Notes: generated from the letters alone by a model not told the origin. Numbered from the stretch's first letter, positions 9,532-19,498 are shown. The stretch: DNA of 64,000 bases from Zobellia roscoffensis (GCF_015330165.1 NZ_JADDXT010000002.1:990504-1054503); one strand, 5' to 3'. Program-made: numbers and translations.

Positions 9532-10785
9532 CTAGGACTTACCATGAGCCGCCATTTCCATATCGGCAATATGGGCCACGGTTTTCACTAATCGGTTATG
9601 ATTCTTCACGAACGGGTTGGTTTTATCCCAAACATACCCTGCCAAGACTGCACAAATCTGTTCTTTTATTACCTTGTTTTCTGTACTATGAAAGAATATA
9701 GTCTGCAGATTACCCGTATACCATTCCTTTACATACGTAGAAAATACGTCAACACCTTCTAACATATAATCTGTATACTGTGTTTGCCAATCTACCTCTT
9801 CGCCTTTCAATTCTTTAGTAACGAGTTGGGCCGCCAAATGTGCGGACTCTACGGCAAAAGTTACTCCGGAAGAAAATACGGGGTCTAAGAACTCCGCACT
9901 GTTTCCCGTTAAGGCAAAACCTTTTCCGTACAACTGTTTTACAGATTTGGCAATGTTCTTTATCATTCGGGGCTCGTACTTATAATCTAAGCCATCAAAC
10001 CTATCAAAATAATAGCTAGACAACCTCATCATTTCTTGAAGCTTCTCGGTATTCGTGCCTTTAAAAGAATCCATATAACCTGTTTTCCCCACATAACCTA
10101 TACTCGTATCTCCGTTAGAAAATGGGATGACCCACAACCAAGTATCCGTATCAATTACATCAAACGTAATAATCGTTCCCTCTCTTCCTTCTGGTCTTTT
10201 TATATCTTTTACATGGGTAAATATGGAAGAATGTTTAGGTATTTCTGAAGGTTTGTCTAAATCTAATAAACGAGGTAAAACCCTACCAAAACCACTAGAG
10301 TCTACTATAAATTTGGCTTTAACGGTAGATTCATTTCCCTTAACATCCCTTATAGTTGTAGTTGACGAGCCATCATCAGCAAACTCAACCGCAGTAACCT
10401 CTTGTTCAAAAGCAATATCTACACCCCAAGATTGAAGCTCATCCGTGAGGGCTTTATCAAAATCGGCCCTTGGCACTTGCCACGTCCAGTCCCAACCTTC
10501 CCCATGCTTTTTACTAAAATCAAAATTACAGACCACACCCTGATTATTCATAAAACGGGCACCATCTTTAACCTCAAAATTCATAGCCTTTAGACAATCT
10601 AACAACCCCACAGCATCAAAATGATCCATGCAACGCGGTATCAAGCTTTCTCCTATTACAAAACGTGGAAATTTACTCTTCTCGACTACCTTTACTTTTA
10701 ATCCTTGTTTATGAAGATACGCGGAAGCTACAGAACCAGAAGGCCCTGCCCCAATAACCAAAACATCAATCTTTTCTTGCTGCAT
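9532..10785 (-). CDS. FAD-dependent halogenase/geranylgeranyl-reductase-like flavoprotein
   Basis: 417 aa. N-terminal Rossmann motif GAGPSG (residues 12-17) and a conserved FVIGESLIP segment. WLWVIP near residues 217-222 matches the WxWxIP motif of flavin-dependent halogenases. ALTGNSAEFLDPVFSSGV near residues 290-310 is the usual C-terminal FAD-binding stretch. It is divergent to the tyrosine ammonia-lyase at the edge of the flexirubin cluster, so ring chlorination of the pigment is a reasonable guess. The WxWxIP motif alone does not prove halogenation; a hydroxylase or reductase role is the alternative. Confidence 0.85.
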   Translation of the reverse strand: MQQEKIDVLVIGAGPSGSVASAYLHKQGLKVKVVEKSKFPRFVIGESLIPRCMDHFDAVGLLDCLKAMNFEVKDGARFMNNQGVVCNFDFSKKHGEGWDWTWQVPRADFDKALTDELQSWGVDIAFEQEVTAVEFADDGSSTTTIRDVKGNESTVKAKFIVDSSGFGRVLPRLLDLDKPSEIPKHSSIFTHVKDIKRPEGREGTIITFDVIDTDTWLWVIPFSNGDTSIGYVGKTGYMDSFKGTNTEKLQEMMRLSSYYFDRFDGLDYKYEPRMIKNIAKSVKQLYGKGFALTGNSAEFLDPVFSSGVTFAVESAHLAAQLVTKELKGEEVDWQTQYTDYMLEGVDVFSTYVKEWYTGNLQTIFFHSTENKVIKEQICAVLAGYVWDKTNPFVKNHNRLVKTVAHIADMEMAAHGKS

Positions 10786-10898
10786 TTAATTCACTTTAAT
10801 GTTAACATTCAAGAAGTTGCGACACTAATAAATGTAGGGCACCTCACTCAAAGAAGTGCTTTGTCGGCTAAATTAAGACATTGATTCACTAATTATTA

Positions 10899-10906
10899 TA
10901 AATTTG
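10899..10906 (+). promoter_or_regulatory. TAnnTTTG -7 element ahead of the ammonia-lyase
   Basis: TAAATTTG matches the flavobacterial -7 consensus. A TTG lies 15 nt upstream (10881-10883), shorter than usual. It is in the divergent gap between the halogenase-like gene and the ammonia-lyase, so it probably drives the start of the flexirubin operon. Confidence 0.4.
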
Positions 10907-10993
10907 CAATCCAAAATCCCTAATTTTAGGCTACCAAGTCTTATTTACCGACGTCACTAAAATATTACAAATACCTCATAGAATCAACCATAG

Positions 10994-12532
10994 ATGCCAA
11001 AAATAAAAGGAACGTTAGGAATTGAAGAGTTCTACAGTATTATCTTTAAAGACGAACCATTATCAATTGATGACAAAGTCTTCAAGACCGTTCAGGACAG
11101 TTTTGATTTTCTAAAAGAATTTTCAAAGAACAAAGTTATTTACGGAGTCAATACAGGCTTTGGCCCCATGGCCCAATACAAAATAAAAGATTCCGAGACT
11201 ATTCAATTGCAATACAACTTGATTCGTAGCCATGCTTCGGGCACCGGGAATCCTATACGTCCAAAATACGTTAAGGCAGCTATGTTAGCACGGTTGAATA
11301 CGTTAAGTTTGGGTAATTCTGGTGTTCATCCTTCTGTTCTTGAAACGATGACCGACTTAATCAATAAAGATGTTACTCCACTTATCTACGAACATGGTGG
11401 CGTAGGCGCTAGTGGTGATTTGGTTCAATTGGCACATTTGGCTCTTGTTCTTATTGGTGAAGGTGAAGTTTTTTACAAAGGAGAAAGAAGACCTACCCAA
11501 GATGTTTTCAAAGAATTAAATATCACCCCTATAAAAGTAGAATTGCGTGAAGGTCTTGGTTTAATAAACGGAACCTCCGTAATGACCGGTATAGGAATCG
11601 TAAATGCTATTTACACCCGTAGATTACTAGAATGGACTATTTGTTGTTCTTCGGCTATAAATGAAATTATGCATGCTTATGACGATCATTTATCGGAAGA
11701 GCTTAACCATACAAAAAGACATAAAGGCCAACGCGAAATTGCGCGAGCAATGCGAAGCCACTTAGAAGACAGCACCCTTACTCGCAAGAGAGAACACCAC
11801 TTGTATGTAGATAATAATGGTGTTTCTGTCTTTGAAGAAAAAGTACAAGAATACTACTCCATACGTTGTGTACCACAGATATTAGGACCCGTGTTAGACA
11901 CTTTACAAAATGTAGAACGCACGCTTATAGAAGAAGTAAATTCTGCCAATGACAACCCTATTGTTAATGTAGAAAAGAAGCATGTATATCATGGGGGTAA
12001 TTTCCACGGAGATTATATTTCCTTGGAGATGGACAAACTTAAACTTGTAGTAACCAAAATGACTATGTTGGCGGAAAGACAACTTAACTATCTCTTAAAT
12101 TCAAAATTGAACGATATTCTGCCACCTTTCGTAAATTTAGGCACCTTAGGACTTAATTTTGGAATGCAAGGGGTACAGTTTACTGCTACCTCAACCACCG
12201 CTGAGAACCAAATGTTATCTAACCCAATGTACGTTCACAGCATTCCTAATAACAATGACAATCAAGATATTGTTAGTATGGGTACCAATGCGGCCAATAT
12301 CACCAAACAGGTCATAGAGAATGCTTTTGAAGTGGTTGCCATAGAAATGATTACCGTGGTCCAAGCTATAGAATACTTAGATTTAAAAGACAAGGTTTCA
12401 TCAAAGACCAGAAAAATGTACGACGCGGTTCGTAAAATAGTTCCCCCGTTTAAAGAAGACACTATTATGTATCCTTATGTTAACGAGGTAAAAGACTATA
12501 TTATTAACCATCAAAACAAAGAAGTAAAATGA
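10994..12532 (+). CDS. tyrosine (aromatic amino acid) ammonia-lyase
   Basis: 512 aa. The MIO cofactor triad Ala-Ser-Gly is at residues 139-141 within GGVGASGDL, and the catalytic Tyr50 is in VIYGVNTGFGPMAQ. The substrate loop reads NLIRSHASGTG. Long blocks match the Flavobacterium johnsoniae tyrosine ammonia-lyase as I remember it (for example FHGDYISLEMDKLK and SIPNNNDNQDIVSMGTN). It should convert L-tyrosine to 4-coumarate, the starter of the flexirubin polyene. Its 3' end overlaps the WG-repeat gene by 4 nt (ATGA). Confidence 0.95.
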   Translation: MPKIKGTLGIEEFYSIIFKDEPLSIDDKVFKTVQDSFDFLKEFSKNKVIYGVNTGFGPMAQYKIKDSETIQLQYNLIRSHASGTGNPIRPKYVKAAMLARLNTLSLGNSGVHPSVLETMTDLINKDVTPLIYEHGGVGASGDLVQLAHLALVLIGEGEVFYKGERRPTQDVFKELNITPIKVELREGLGLINGTSVMTGIGIVNAIYTRRLLEWTICCSSAINEIMHAYDDHLSEELNHTKRHKGQREIARAMRSHLEDSTLTRKREHHLYVDNNGVSVFEEKVQEYYSIRCVPQILGPVLDTLQNVERTLIEEVNSANDNPIVNVEKKHVYHGGNFHGDYISLEMDKLKLVVTKMTMLAERQLNYLLNSKLNDILPPFVNLGTLGLNFGMQGVQFTATSTTAENQMLSNPMYVHSIPNNNDNQDIVSMGTNAANITKQVIENAFEVVAIEMITVVQAIEYLDLKDKVSSKTRKMYDAVRKIVPPFKEDTIMYPYVNEVKDYIINHQNKEVK

Positions 12533-13656
12533 AAACACTAGCATTTTTATTAGTACTTATTGTCAATACATCAACCCTTTTCGCACAAGAATATGCTTTA
12601 GTAAGAGAGGACGGTAAATTTGGATTTATTGATAAGACAGGCGCTTATGTTATAGACCCTCAATTTGACAAGGCAGATAGTTTTTCAGATGGATTGGCGG
12701 CGGCCTTAGAGAATGATTTCTGGGGATTTATCAATATTAAGGGAGAATGGGCAATTAAACCTGAATATGATAGGGTAAAAATGTTCAACTCCGGTTTTGC
12801 TTTAGCTTTAAAGGATGACCAATGGAGGTATATTGACACCTCCGGAAAAAAACTAGAAACTCCAAGTAGTGAAAAGTATTACGACTTTGAAGAAGGTGTT
12901 GCTCTATATCGTTCTGGTGAAAAAATCGGTCTTTTGGGAACAAATGGAAAACTTATTTTAGAACCTACTTATGACGGTATTAAAAAATTTAGAAACGGTC
13001 ATGCCAAAGTAAATAATGGTGAATTATGGGGTATGATTGATAATACAGGTAAAGTTATTATACCCGTTGAATATGAAGAAATAGGCAATACCTACAAAGA
13101 AGCAGGTGTCTACGGAAAGAAAGACGGTACGTTTGGTATTATCCATGATGGAAGTTTTAATCCAATTGACAACGCAACGAAAGTGTACAACTTTCACGGA
13201 GATTCAAAACTTACATATGCCTCTCGTGAGAAAAAAGCAGGTTTTGTAAATAGCAAAGGAGAATGGGTACTAGAACCTACATATGATAAGGCCAGAGCTT
13301 TTTCTAACGGGTTAGCTCCTGTGGCAGTAGACAAAAAATGGGGCTATATCAACGAAAAAGGGGAAATGGTCATAGAACCACAATTCCGTGATGCAGAAGT
13401 ATTTTCCGCAAGCGGATTTGCTCCCGTAAAAGATAAAAACTGGGGATTTATTGATACTTCAGGAAAAGTTATTATCCCAATGGAATATGGCATTTCAGGT
13501 AATTTTGCCTTCTTTAAAGGAGCTGAAGAAAAAGGCTTTGTAAATGGGCTAGCTAGGGTAAAATCTAAAAAAGGCTGGGGATTCTTTAATGAAAAAGGCG
13601 AGTTATTGGGCGATAAGTGGTTTCAAAATGCGGAGCCTTTTGTGTCCGTTAAATAG
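12529..13656 (+). CDS. WG-repeat secreted protein
   Basis: 375 aa with an SPI signal peptide (ending LFAQ). It is built of about nine WG beta-repeats of roughly 40 residues with the cores WGFI(D/N), G(K/E)-VIPP/EPxYD and AxxFSNGLAPV. Such repeats form beta-solenoid or propeller-like surfaces. Translationally coupled to the ammonia-lyase (ATGA overlap), which is odd for a biosynthetic operon. A role in the envelope or in protein binding is inferred, not shown. Confidence 0.88.
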   Translation: MKTLAFLLVLIVNTSTLFAQEYALVREDGKFGFIDKTGAYVIDPQFDKADSFSDGLAAALENDFWGFINIKGEWAIKPEYDRVKMFNSGFALALKDDQWRYIDTSGKKLETPSSEKYYDFEEGVALYRSGEKIGLLGTNGKLILEPTYDGIKKFRNGHAKVNNGELWGMIDNTGKVIIPVEYEEIGNTYKEAGVYGKKDGTFGIIHDGSFNPIDNATKVYNFHGDSKLTYASREKKAGFVNSKGEWVLEPTYDKARAFSNGLAPVAVDKKWGYINEKGEMVIEPQFRDAEVFSASGFAPVKDKNWGFIDTSGKVIIPMEYGISGNFAFFKGAEEKGFVNGLARVKSKKGWGFFNEKGELLGDKWFQNAEPFVSVK

Positions 13657-13765
13657 AACCATACGCTTTTATTAACTACAAAATTTTGCTAGCTTTAGTT
13701 AAAAACTTAGCAACCAGAACTATTCACTCCTAACTTAGGAGTATGGAAAAACTTACAATTCTTAA

Positions 13766-14521
13766 ATGGAAGAAAAGAAAGCGGAAAAACAAAAATACGC
13801 ATTGGTAACAGGAGGTTCCAGGGGAATAGGCCGTGCAGTCTGTGTTCAATTGGCGAAAGACTTAGATTATCAAATTCTTATCAATTATAATAGCAATAAA
13901 GCGGCAGCCGAAGAAACCCTAAAACTTGTAGAGGAAGCTGGAGGAAAAGGCGAACTCATGCCTTTTAGTGTTACAGATGCAGAAGCAGTTAAATCTACAT
14001 TTGAGAAATGGCACGAGTCTCATGAAAACGATGTAATTGAAGTAATCGTAAACAATGCCGGAATCACTCAAGACGGCATGTTCATGTGGATGAAATATGA
14101 AGATTGGTCTAAAGTTATAGACACAAGCCTTAATGGTTTCTATAATGTCACCAACACACTTATTCAAAAACTTCTGGTCAACAAATATGGCCGTATTATA
14201 AACATGGTTTCGGTTTCAGGCCTTAAGGGCACCCCGGGACAAACCAATTATTCCGCAGCCAAAGGAGCCGTTATTGGGGCAACAAAAGCACTTGCACAAG
14301 AAATTGCCAAAAGAAACGTTACAGTAAATGCCGTTGCACCCGGTTTCATCAAAACCGATATGACCAACGACCTTGATGAAAAGGAATTAAAACGTATGAT
14401 TCCTGCAAATAGGTTTGGTAAAGCAGAAGAAGTGGCACACGTGGTATCATTTTTAGCTTCAAAAAAATCAAGCTATATTACAGGTGAAGTCATCAATATC
14501 AATGGCGGTATTTATTCTTAA
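13766..14521 (+). CDS. 3-oxoacyl-ACP reductase, FabG-like SDR
   Basis: 251-aa short-chain dehydrogenase. TGGSRGIGR (NADP-binding) is at residues 15-23, NNAG near residue 97, catalytic Ser in NMVSVSG near 150, and YSAAK near residues 165-169. Its place just before a ketosynthase and an ACP indicates the ketoreduction step of the aryl-polyene chain. A 110-bp gap upstream may hold a promoter of its own. Confidence 0.93.
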   Translation: MEEKKAEKQKYALVTGGSRGIGRAVCVQLAKDLDYQILINYNSNKAAAEETLKLVEEAGGKGELMPFSVTDAEAVKSTFEKWHESHENDVIEVIVNNAGITQDGMFMWMKYEDWSKVIDTSLNGFYNVTNTLIQKLLVNKYGRIINMVSVSGLKGTPGQTNYSAAKGAVIGATKALAQEIAKRNVTVNAVAPGFIKTDMTNDLDEKELKRMIPANRFGKAEEVAHVVSFLASKKSSYITGEVININGGIYS

Positions 14522-14538
14522 AAACTACAGAAGGGGCA

Positions 14539-15756
14539 ATGAGAAGAGTAGTAATCACAGGTATGGGTATATATTCTTGTATAGGCAAAAACCTAGACGA
14601 GGTAAAGACGTCCCTGTATGAAGGTAAATCCGGTATTGTCATTGACCAAGAACGTCTTGACTTTGGATATCGCTCCGGGCTTACCGGAATGGTGGAGGAA
14701 CCCAACCTAAAAAAACTCTTATCTAGAAGACAACGCTTAAGCCTTGGTGAAGAGGGACAGTATGCTTATATGGCTACTATTGAAGCCCTAAAAAATGCTA
14801 AAATCAAAGACAGTTTCTTTGACGAGAACGAAGTTGGCGTTATTTACGGTAATGACAGTACGGCTAGATCAGTAGTAGAATCTACAGATATATTAAGAGA
14901 AAAGAAAGACACTACTTTGGTAGGCTCAGGCGCCATTTTTAAGGCAATGAACTCTACCATTACCATGAATCTTTCAACAATCTTTAGGCTTAGAGGTGTT
15001 AACTTTACTATTAGTGCCGCTTGCGCAAGCGGATCTCATTCTATTGGAATGGGGTATCACCTTATTAAAAGCGGACTACAAGATTGTATTATAACAGGTG
15101 GAGCACAAGAAATAAATAAATTGGCCATGGGTAGTTTTGATGGTCTTGGGGTATTTGCAACTGTTGACGGTGACCCCGCAAAAGCATCAAGACCTTTTGA
15201 CCAAGCTAGAAACGGATTAGTACCTAGCGGTGGTGGCGCCACTTTGATTTTAGAAAGCTACGAATCTGCAGTGAAAAGAGGCGCTCCTATTTTAGGGGAA
15301 ATTATTGGGTATGGTTTTTCATCTAACGGCGGGCATATTTCCACCCCTAATGTTGATGGTCCTACACGTGCCATGCGTAACGCCCTTAACGACGCAAATA
15401 TTGATGCTTCATCTATAGATTACGTGAATGCGCATGCCACATCTACTCCGGTTGGTGATGCAAATGAGGCGAAAGCCATTTATGAAGTCTTTGGCGGACA
15501 CAATCCTCCGGTCAGTTCAACCAAGTCGATGACAGGGCATGAATGTTGGATGGCAGGAGCGAGCGAAGTGATTTATAGTATGCTCATGATGGAACATTCC
15601 TTTGTAGCACCTAACATCAACTTAGAAAATATTGATGTAGATGCTGCAAAATTAAACATAGTTAAGGAAACGTTAAATAAAAAAATTGATGTATTTTTGT
15701 CCAATTCATTCGGATTTGGTGGTACAAATTCCGCTTTGATATTAAAAAAATGCTAG
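14539..15756 (+). CDS. beta-ketoacyl-ACP synthase, FabF-like, catalytic
   Basis: 405 aa with the full KS II triad: Cys162 in SAACASGSHS, His in NAHATSTPVGD near residue 298, and His in STKSMTGHECW near residue 333. It lies 17 bp after the FabG-like gene and 8 bp before an ACP gene. It probably extends the polyene chain by malonyl-ACP condensation. The cluster holds three apparently active KS of this class, and their division of labour cannot be read from sequence. Confidence 0.93.
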   Translation: MRRVVITGMGIYSCIGKNLDEVKTSLYEGKSGIVIDQERLDFGYRSGLTGMVEEPNLKKLLSRRQRLSLGEEGQYAYMATIEALKNAKIKDSFFDENEVGVIYGNDSTARSVVESTDILREKKDTTLVGSGAIFKAMNSTITMNLSTIFRLRGVNFTISAACASGSHSIGMGYHLIKSGLQDCIITGGAQEINKLAMGSFDGLGVFATVDGDPAKASRPFDQARNGLVPSGGGATLILESYESAVKRGAPILGEIIGYGFSSNGGHISTPNVDGPTRAMRNALNDANIDASSIDYVNAHATSTPVGDANEAKAIYEVFGGHNPPVSSTKSMTGHECWMAGASEVIYSMLMMEHSFVAPNINLENIDVDAAKLNIVKETLNKKIDVFLSNSFGFGGTNSALILKKC

Positions 15757-15763
15757 CGAAAAG

Positions 15764-16012
15764 ATGGTGATGACCAAAGAAGATATTATTCAAAAAATAG
15801 ATGATTTTCTAATCGATGAGTTTGAAGTCGAGGAAGAAGAAATCGCTGCGGATGCTAACCTTAAAGACACCCTCGGTCTAGACAGTTTAGACTTTGTGGA
15901 TCTTGTAGTGGCTGTAGAAAGTAATTTTGGCGTAAAACTAGTAGGCGAAGACTTTGCAAATGTTACCACCCTACAGAATTTTTACGACCTCATTGAACGA
16001 AAGCTTCACTGA
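15764..16012 (+). CDS. acyl carrier protein
   Basis: 82 aa with the phosphopantetheine site LGLDSLDFVDL (Ser near residue 43) and an acidic four-helix layout. The start could be the ATG here or one two codons later. One of two ACPs in the cluster; likely carrier of the growing aryl polyene. Confidence 0.93.
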   Translation: MVMTKEDIIQKIDDFLIDEFEVEEEEIAADANLKDTLGLDSLDFVDLVVAVESNFGVKLVGEDFANVTTLQNFYDLIERKLH

Positions 16013-16035
16013 TATCCCCCTCAGAAAACCCAAAA

Positions 16036-16923
16036 ATGGCAACAGAATGGGAAGGAAAATCCAAAGGCACCGTTTTAGGATATAGAATCTATATTTTCTT
16101 TATCAAAAAATTGGGGTTAGGTGCTTCATATCTACTGCTTCATTTTGTAGTACTTTATTATTGTATTTTTTCGGTTGCCAGCACAAAATCCATTTTCTAT
16201 TATTTCCACAAAAGACTAGGGTATTCTACCTTAAAAAGCCTTTTCAACGTGTACAAAAACTATTATGTTTTTGGCCAGACTATAATTGACAAAGCAGCCA
16301 TATCCGCAGGTCTTAGAAATAAGTTTACCTATGATTTTGATGGAATAGATAAAATAGAAAGCCTTCTTGCTCAAAAAAAAGGCGGTATTCTTTTAAGTGC
16401 ACATATTGGTAATTTTGAAGTAGCTCAACATTTTCTACAAGATGTGAATGCTTTTTCTTCCATCAACCTAGTCACTTGGGACCGTGAACATGAAGAAATC
16501 AAAGCCTACATGGAGAGCGTTACCTCTAAAAGTAACATTAAGCTTATTCTCATTAAAGAAGATATGTCTCATATCTTTGAAATACATACAGCCCTAACCA
16601 ATGGTGAATTGGTTTGTTTTACTGGTGATCGTTATATTGAAGGCACTAAATTCCTAGAACAACAATTTCTTGGAGAAACCGCAAAATTCCCAATGGGCCC
16701 ATACCTATTAGCATCACGCTTAAAAGTTCCTGTTTTGTTCGTTTATGTAATGAAGGAGTCTAAAAAGCACTATCACCTGTATGCAAGAACTGCAGAGGTA
16801 AAGCGTGGCGACGCCCAAGGTCTGCTAGAAAAATACACTGAAAATTTGGAATGGATTATTAAAAAATATCCATTACAATGGTTTAATTATTTTGATTTTT
16901 GGGGAGATAAGATAAATAAATAG
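16036..16923 (+). CDS. LpxL/HtrB-like lysophospholipid acyltransferase
   Basis: 295 aa. An N-terminal hydrophobic segment (about residues 25-50) precedes the HxxxxE active-site motif HIGNFE (His123-Glu128), followed by FTGDRYIEG and FPMGPYLLA blocks typical of lipid A-type acyltransferases. Such a gene is a regular member of aryl polyene clusters. It may attach the polyene acyl chain to a lipid or to the resorcinol at the inner membrane; the acceptor is not known from sequence. Confidence 0.88.
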   Translation: MATEWEGKSKGTVLGYRIYIFFIKKLGLGASYLLLHFVVLYYCIFSVASTKSIFYYFHKRLGYSTLKSLFNVYKNYYVFGQTIIDKAAISAGLRNKFTYDFDGIDKIESLLAQKKGGILLSAHIGNFEVAQHFLQDVNAFSSINLVTWDREHEEIKAYMESVTSKSNIKLILIKEDMSHIFEIHTALTNGELVCFTGDRYIEGTKFLEQQFLGETAKFPMGPYLLASRLKVPVLFVYVMKESKKHYHLYARTAEVKRGDAQGLLEKYTENLEWIIKKYPLQWFNYFDFWGDKINK

Positions 16924-16992
16924 GATATTTGGTCTATTCCATAACAGCCCGCAAATTATTATTTTCAACGGCTGTACCATAACCGAATACAA

Positions 16993-17916
16993 ATGAAAGA
17001 AGTACTTGTTGTTTATTACTCCCAAACAGGGCAATTACGTACAATTATAGATTCTGTGCTATCCCCATTAGACCAAGAATCCGTTAACATTACCTATCAT
17101 CAAATTATTCCTGACGAGCCGTATGAGTTCCCATGGAAAAAAGAACGATTCTTTGATGTTTTCCCAGAGTCTTTTCTTCAAATTCCTACAGAAATCAACA
17201 CTCCAGAAGCATCTGTTTTATCTAAAAAATATGACTTGGTGATATTAGGCCATCAAGTTTGGTATCTAACTCCTTCCATCCCCCTAAATTCATTTTTAAA
17301 GTCGGAAGCAGCCAAAACAATATTGAACAATACACCTGTAGTTACGGTAATAGGTGTTCGTAACATGTGGGCCATGTCTCAAGAAAAAGTCAAAAAAATG
17401 TTGATCGGCTTAAACGCTAAGCTGGTGGGGAACATTGCCTTAGTAGACAACAACATCAATCATATTAGCGTCATCACCATTGTTCATTGGATGTTAAAAG
17501 GAAAAAAGGATCGTATGTGGGGTATTTTCCCTAAACCAGGAGTTGCAGACAATACTATTGCATCTGCGAATAAATTTGGCAACCCAATAAAAGAAGCCCT
17601 TATCACTTCTGACTTTTCTTCCTTACAAGAAAAATTAAACGATTTGGATGCATCAAAAATCAGCAACCTGCTGGTGCAGATGGACAAACGCGGCAATCTC
17701 CTATTTTCAAAATGGGCCAATCTCATTAAGAAAAAAGGAAACCAAGGAGACCCTGCCCGAAAAAAATGGCTACGTTTATTCAACTATTACCTGATATTTG
17801 CCATTTGGTTAATCGCACCTCTAGTTTTTATTGTATTTTTGCTCACTTATATCCCTATGTACAATAAAATACAGCGGGAAAATAAATATTACGCCTCTGT
17901 AGACTATAAGGAGTAA
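16993..17916 (+). CDS. darA: dialkylresorcinol biosynthesis protein, DarA type
   Basis: 307 aa. The N-terminal flavodoxin-like fold has the FMN phosphate loop YYSQTGQLR at residues 8-16 and GHQVWYLTPS near residue 90. Two hydrophobic stretches near the C-terminus (about residues 255-290) suggest membrane anchoring. It directly precedes the DarB-type ketosynthase, the pairing that defines dialkylresorcinol loci. Together they convert a beta-ketoacyl thioester and an alpha,beta-unsaturated acyl partner to the resorcinol ring. Confidence 0.88.
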   Translation: MKEVLVVYYSQTGQLRTIIDSVLSPLDQESVNITYHQIIPDEPYEFPWKKERFFDVFPESFLQIPTEINTPEASVLSKKYDLVILGHQVWYLTPSIPLNSFLKSEAAKTILNNTPVVTVIGVRNMWAMSQEKVKKMLIGLNAKLVGNIALVDNNINHISVITIVHWMLKGKKDRMWGIFPKPGVADNTIASANKFGNPIKEALITSDFSSLQEKLNDLDASKISNLLVQMDKRGNLLFSKWANLIKKKGNQGDPARKKWLRLFNYYLIFAIWLIAPLVFIVFLLTYIPMYNKIQRENKYYASVDYKE

Positions 17917-17925
17917 GACTGACAC

Positions 17926-19059
17926 ATGAAAAACGCTTACATTACCAAAATATCCAAGTTTCTGCCCAATTCCCCTGTCGAAAATGACCAAATTGAAGAC
18001 AAATTAGGCTTTATAGACGGACAAAAATCCAGGGCAAAAAGCATTATTCTTCGTAATAATAAAATTAAGAAAAGGTACTATGCCATTGACGAAAATGGCA
18101 ATGTAACCCATAACAATGCCCAGCTTACCGCGGCAGCGATAGAAGACCTTTGCGATGCAGATTTCAACAAAGAAAACATAGAACTTCTTTCTTGTGGAAC
18201 CTCAACACCTGATCAATTATTACCGTCTCACGCGGCTATGGTTCACGGTGTTTTGAAAAACGGGAATATGGAAATCAACTCCGCTTCAGGAGTTTGTTGT
18301 TCCGGCATGAATGCCCTTAAATATGGTTTTATGGCTATACAGGTAGGTCAAGTCAAGAACGCAGTTTGTACGGGTTCAGAAAAAGTTTCAACTTGGACCA
18401 AAGCAGATTTCTACCAAGAAGAAATTGAACATTTAAAGGAATTGGAGGAAAACCCCATGATTGCCTTTGATAAAGATTTTTTACGATGGATGCTTTCTGA
18501 TGGATCAGGAGCCATGCTAGTAGAAAACGAACCAAAAGGAGATACACCACTTAAAATTGAGTGGATGGAAGGCTTTTCATATGCATTTGAAATGGAAACC
18601 TGTATGTACGCCGGTGGTGAGAAGCTAGAGAACGGTGAATTAAAACCGTGGAGCGAATTTGCCCCGGAAGACTGGTCAAAAAAATCCGTTTTCGCCATTA
18701 AGCAAGATGTGAAACTTTTAGGCGAAAACATCCTTAAAAAAGGAGTTGATTGCCTAAAAACGGTATATAAAAAACACGGCATTGGGCCCGATGATGTAGA
18801 TTACTATTTACCACATATTTCTTCATACTTCTTTAAACAGGGCTTGTACGATGAAATGAAAGAACAAGGTGTAGAAATGCCATGGGAGAAATGGTTTTTA
18901 AACCTTGAACATGTAGGTAATGTTGGCGCTGCCTCTATTTACCTTATGTTAGAAGAATTAGTAGCTTCTGGCAAATTAAAAAAAGGAGATAGAATTTTAC
19001 TACACGTACCGGAAAGTGCACGTTTTTCTTATACTTACGCCTATTTAACTGTATGTTAG
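17926..19059 (+). CDS. darB: ketosynthase III-like enzyme, DarB type
   Basis: 377 aa, KAS III (FabH-like) fold. The nucleophile Cys is in SASGVCCSGMNALKYG near residue 126, His in LPHISSYFF near residue 297, and Asn in EHVGNVGAASI near residue 330. It follows darA by 9 bp and precedes two hot-dog genes by 1 bp each. DarB forms the carbon-carbon bonds of the dialkylresorcinol head. Two adjacent cysteines (CC) occupy the nucleophile position, of which one is presumably catalytic. Confidence 0.9.
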   Translation: MKNAYITKISKFLPNSPVENDQIEDKLGFIDGQKSRAKSIILRNNKIKKRYYAIDENGNVTHNNAQLTAAAIEDLCDADFNKENIELLSCGTSTPDQLLPSHAAMVHGVLKNGNMEINSASGVCCSGMNALKYGFMAIQVGQVKNAVCTGSEKVSTWTKADFYQEEIEHLKELEENPMIAFDKDFLRWMLSDGSGAMLVENEPKGDTPLKIEWMEGFSYAFEMETCMYAGGEKLENGELKPWSEFAPEDWSKKSVFAIKQDVKLLGENILKKGVDCLKTVYKKHGIGPDDVDYYLPHISSYFFKQGLYDEMKEQGVEMPWEKWFLNLEHVGNVGAASIYLMLEELVASGKLKKGDRILLHVPESARFSYTYAYLTVC

Positions 19060-19060
19060 C

Positions 19061-19498
19061 ATGAGCGCATTAAAGGAGACCATAACCGATCAAGAGTTTC
19101 TACAAAATCTCATTCCGCAGAAACCACCTTTTATAATGGTGGGTAAGTTACTTCAATACTCAGACACTAAAATTGTATCTGGCTTTGTTGTCCCTAAAGA
19201 CAATCTATTTGTTTTTGAAAACCGATTTATGGCTCCTGGCCTAATTGAAAATATGGCACAAACAGTAGCCCTGCATACCGGTTACAAATATCATTTAGCT
19301 CAAAAGCCAGCCCCAACGGGATATATTGGCGCTATAAAGAAAGCAACCGTAAGTGCTCTACCGTTCGTGGGTCAAGAATTGGAAACTACGGTAGAAATCT
19401 TGCATGATATTATGGGCATTACCATGGTATCTGCTGTAGTAACTTGCGAAGGAATTGTATTGGCTTCAAGTGAAATGAAAACTGCATTGGCAAACTAA
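19061..19498 (+). CDS. hot-dog 3-hydroxyacyl-ACP dehydratase-like protein
   Basis: 145 aa, single hot-dog domain with QKPPFIMVGKLL near the N-terminus and FMAPGLIENMAQTVALHTGY on the central helix, resembling FabA/FabZ. The canonical FabZ catalytic histidine in HFPxxP is not evident: the equivalent region reads ENRFMAPGL. It is followed immediately by a second homologous gene, so a heteromeric dehydratase is plausible. Confidence 0.85.
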   Translation: MSALKETITDQEFLQNLIPQKPPFIMVGKLLQYSDTKIVSGFVVPKDNLFVFENRFMAPGLIENMAQTVALHTGYKYHLAQKPAPTGYIGAIKKATVSALPFVGQELETTVEILHDIMGITMVSAVVTCEGIVLASSEMKTALAN

